DNA from: an uncultured Bacilli bacterium
GTDB lineage: Bacteria > Bacillota_I > Bacilli_A > RF39 > UBA660
Direction: 5' to 3'
Assembly (NCBI GenBank): GCA_934101275.1
Contig: CAKOQM010000019.1
Coordinates: 1 to 22,680, forward strand
DNA length: 22,680 nt
How positions within the stretch are numbered: the stretch's first letter is position 1; every line of letters begins with the position of its first letter. A program made the position numbers and the translations under genes. The notes under the pieces are model-generated. The model saw only the letters and a list, made by a program, of their open reading frames with translations, ran no database searches and was not told the origin of the DNA. This document shows, piece by piece, positions 22,604 to 22,680 of this stretch.

Positions 22604-22680
22604 AAATAAAAATCCACGCCTAAAAGACGTGGTTTTTCGCTAAGGCCTATAAGGCCCGTTACTGGCGGCCTCCATTTGGA
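22604..22680 (-). mobile_element. Possible end of an IS200/IS605-type element, cut by the window edge
   Basis: The last ~75 bases are GC-richer than the surroundings and hold two hairpins: CCACG/CGTGG (22614-22632) and GGCCT-ATA-AGGCC (22644-22656), then more GGCC repeats. On the minus strand a short frame enters from the edge and ends PNGGRQ at a TAA (22659-22661), followed at once by the hairpins. A gene end closely followed by structured RNA and a subterminal hairpin is the layout of tnpB and its omega RNA at the right end of such elements. No transposase sequence is in view, so this is only a candidate; a repetitive extragenic element is the main alternative. Confidence 0.3.
22609..22637. 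terminator. Hairpin with T runs on both sides
   Basis: CCACG (22614-22618) pairs with CGTGG (22628-22632), flanked by A-rich and T-rich runs (extending the stem past one T-T mismatch). On the minus strand it ends in ATTTTTATTT, and on the plus strand in GGTTTTT, so it could terminate transcription either way. It may instead be the subterminal hairpin of a mobile element. Confidence 0.6.

Noticed and set aside
1..22680. Mycoplasma-like reassignment of TGA to Trp
   Set aside because: Trp is encoded by TGG in conserved proteins and TGA is used as a stop (for example in the ATGA overlap at 4646-4649), so the standard bacterial code applies.

Overview
The window is AT-rich, uses the standard bacterial code (TGG for Trp, TGA as a real stop), has Bacillus-type Shine-Dalgarno sites (AGGTGAT, AAAGGAG) and consensus sigma-A promoters. 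It carries a dnaD-nth pair and a zinc-free Bacillus-type S4. Together these indicate a low-GC Bacillota of class Bacilli, plausibly an uncultured gut lineage near Erysipelotrichales/RF39. That placement is inference; no rRNA is present.

Layout. 1-1960 is accessory and partly decayed: the 3' end of an Rpn-type nuclease/transposase gene, an ASCH-domain gene, and a TetR regulator facing the frameshifted remnant of an MMPL transporter. 1942-5110 is one compact minus-strand run: DUF4234-like protein, DUF2752 protein, CCA-adding enzyme, DnaD, endonuclease III, with overlaps or gaps of a few bases. A membrane-anchored C39-like protein follows (5240-6160). Next are rpsD (S4) with a strong promoter and a candidate autoregulatory pseudoknot leader, and a plus-strand membrane-anchored surface protein of DUF6273-like type.

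8376-16344 is minus-strand: a HerA/DUF87 ATPase, a membrane-anchored Ig-like protein, a PMCA-type Ca2+ ATPase, a PAP2 phosphatase and asparagine synthase. 16438-18607 is a probable three-gene unit (Fic protein, uncharacterised 188-residue protein, GNAT acetyltransferase). Its promoter is a perfect TTGACA-17-TATAAT, with three tandem 12-bp repeats plus an inverted copy immediately upstream. 18758-22531 holds the Tex RNA-binding protein and a 541-residue orphan. The last ~75 bases hold a GC-richer stretch with strong hairpins that may be the end of an IS200/IS605-type element.

The most notable items are the repeat-decorated promoter of the fic unit, the decaying TetR/MMPL pair, the orphan upstream of tex, and the possible insertion-sequence end at the right edge. 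I see no CRISPR array, tRNA, rRNA or prophage, and no clearly recognisable new system; the fic unit is the best candidate for something undescribed.
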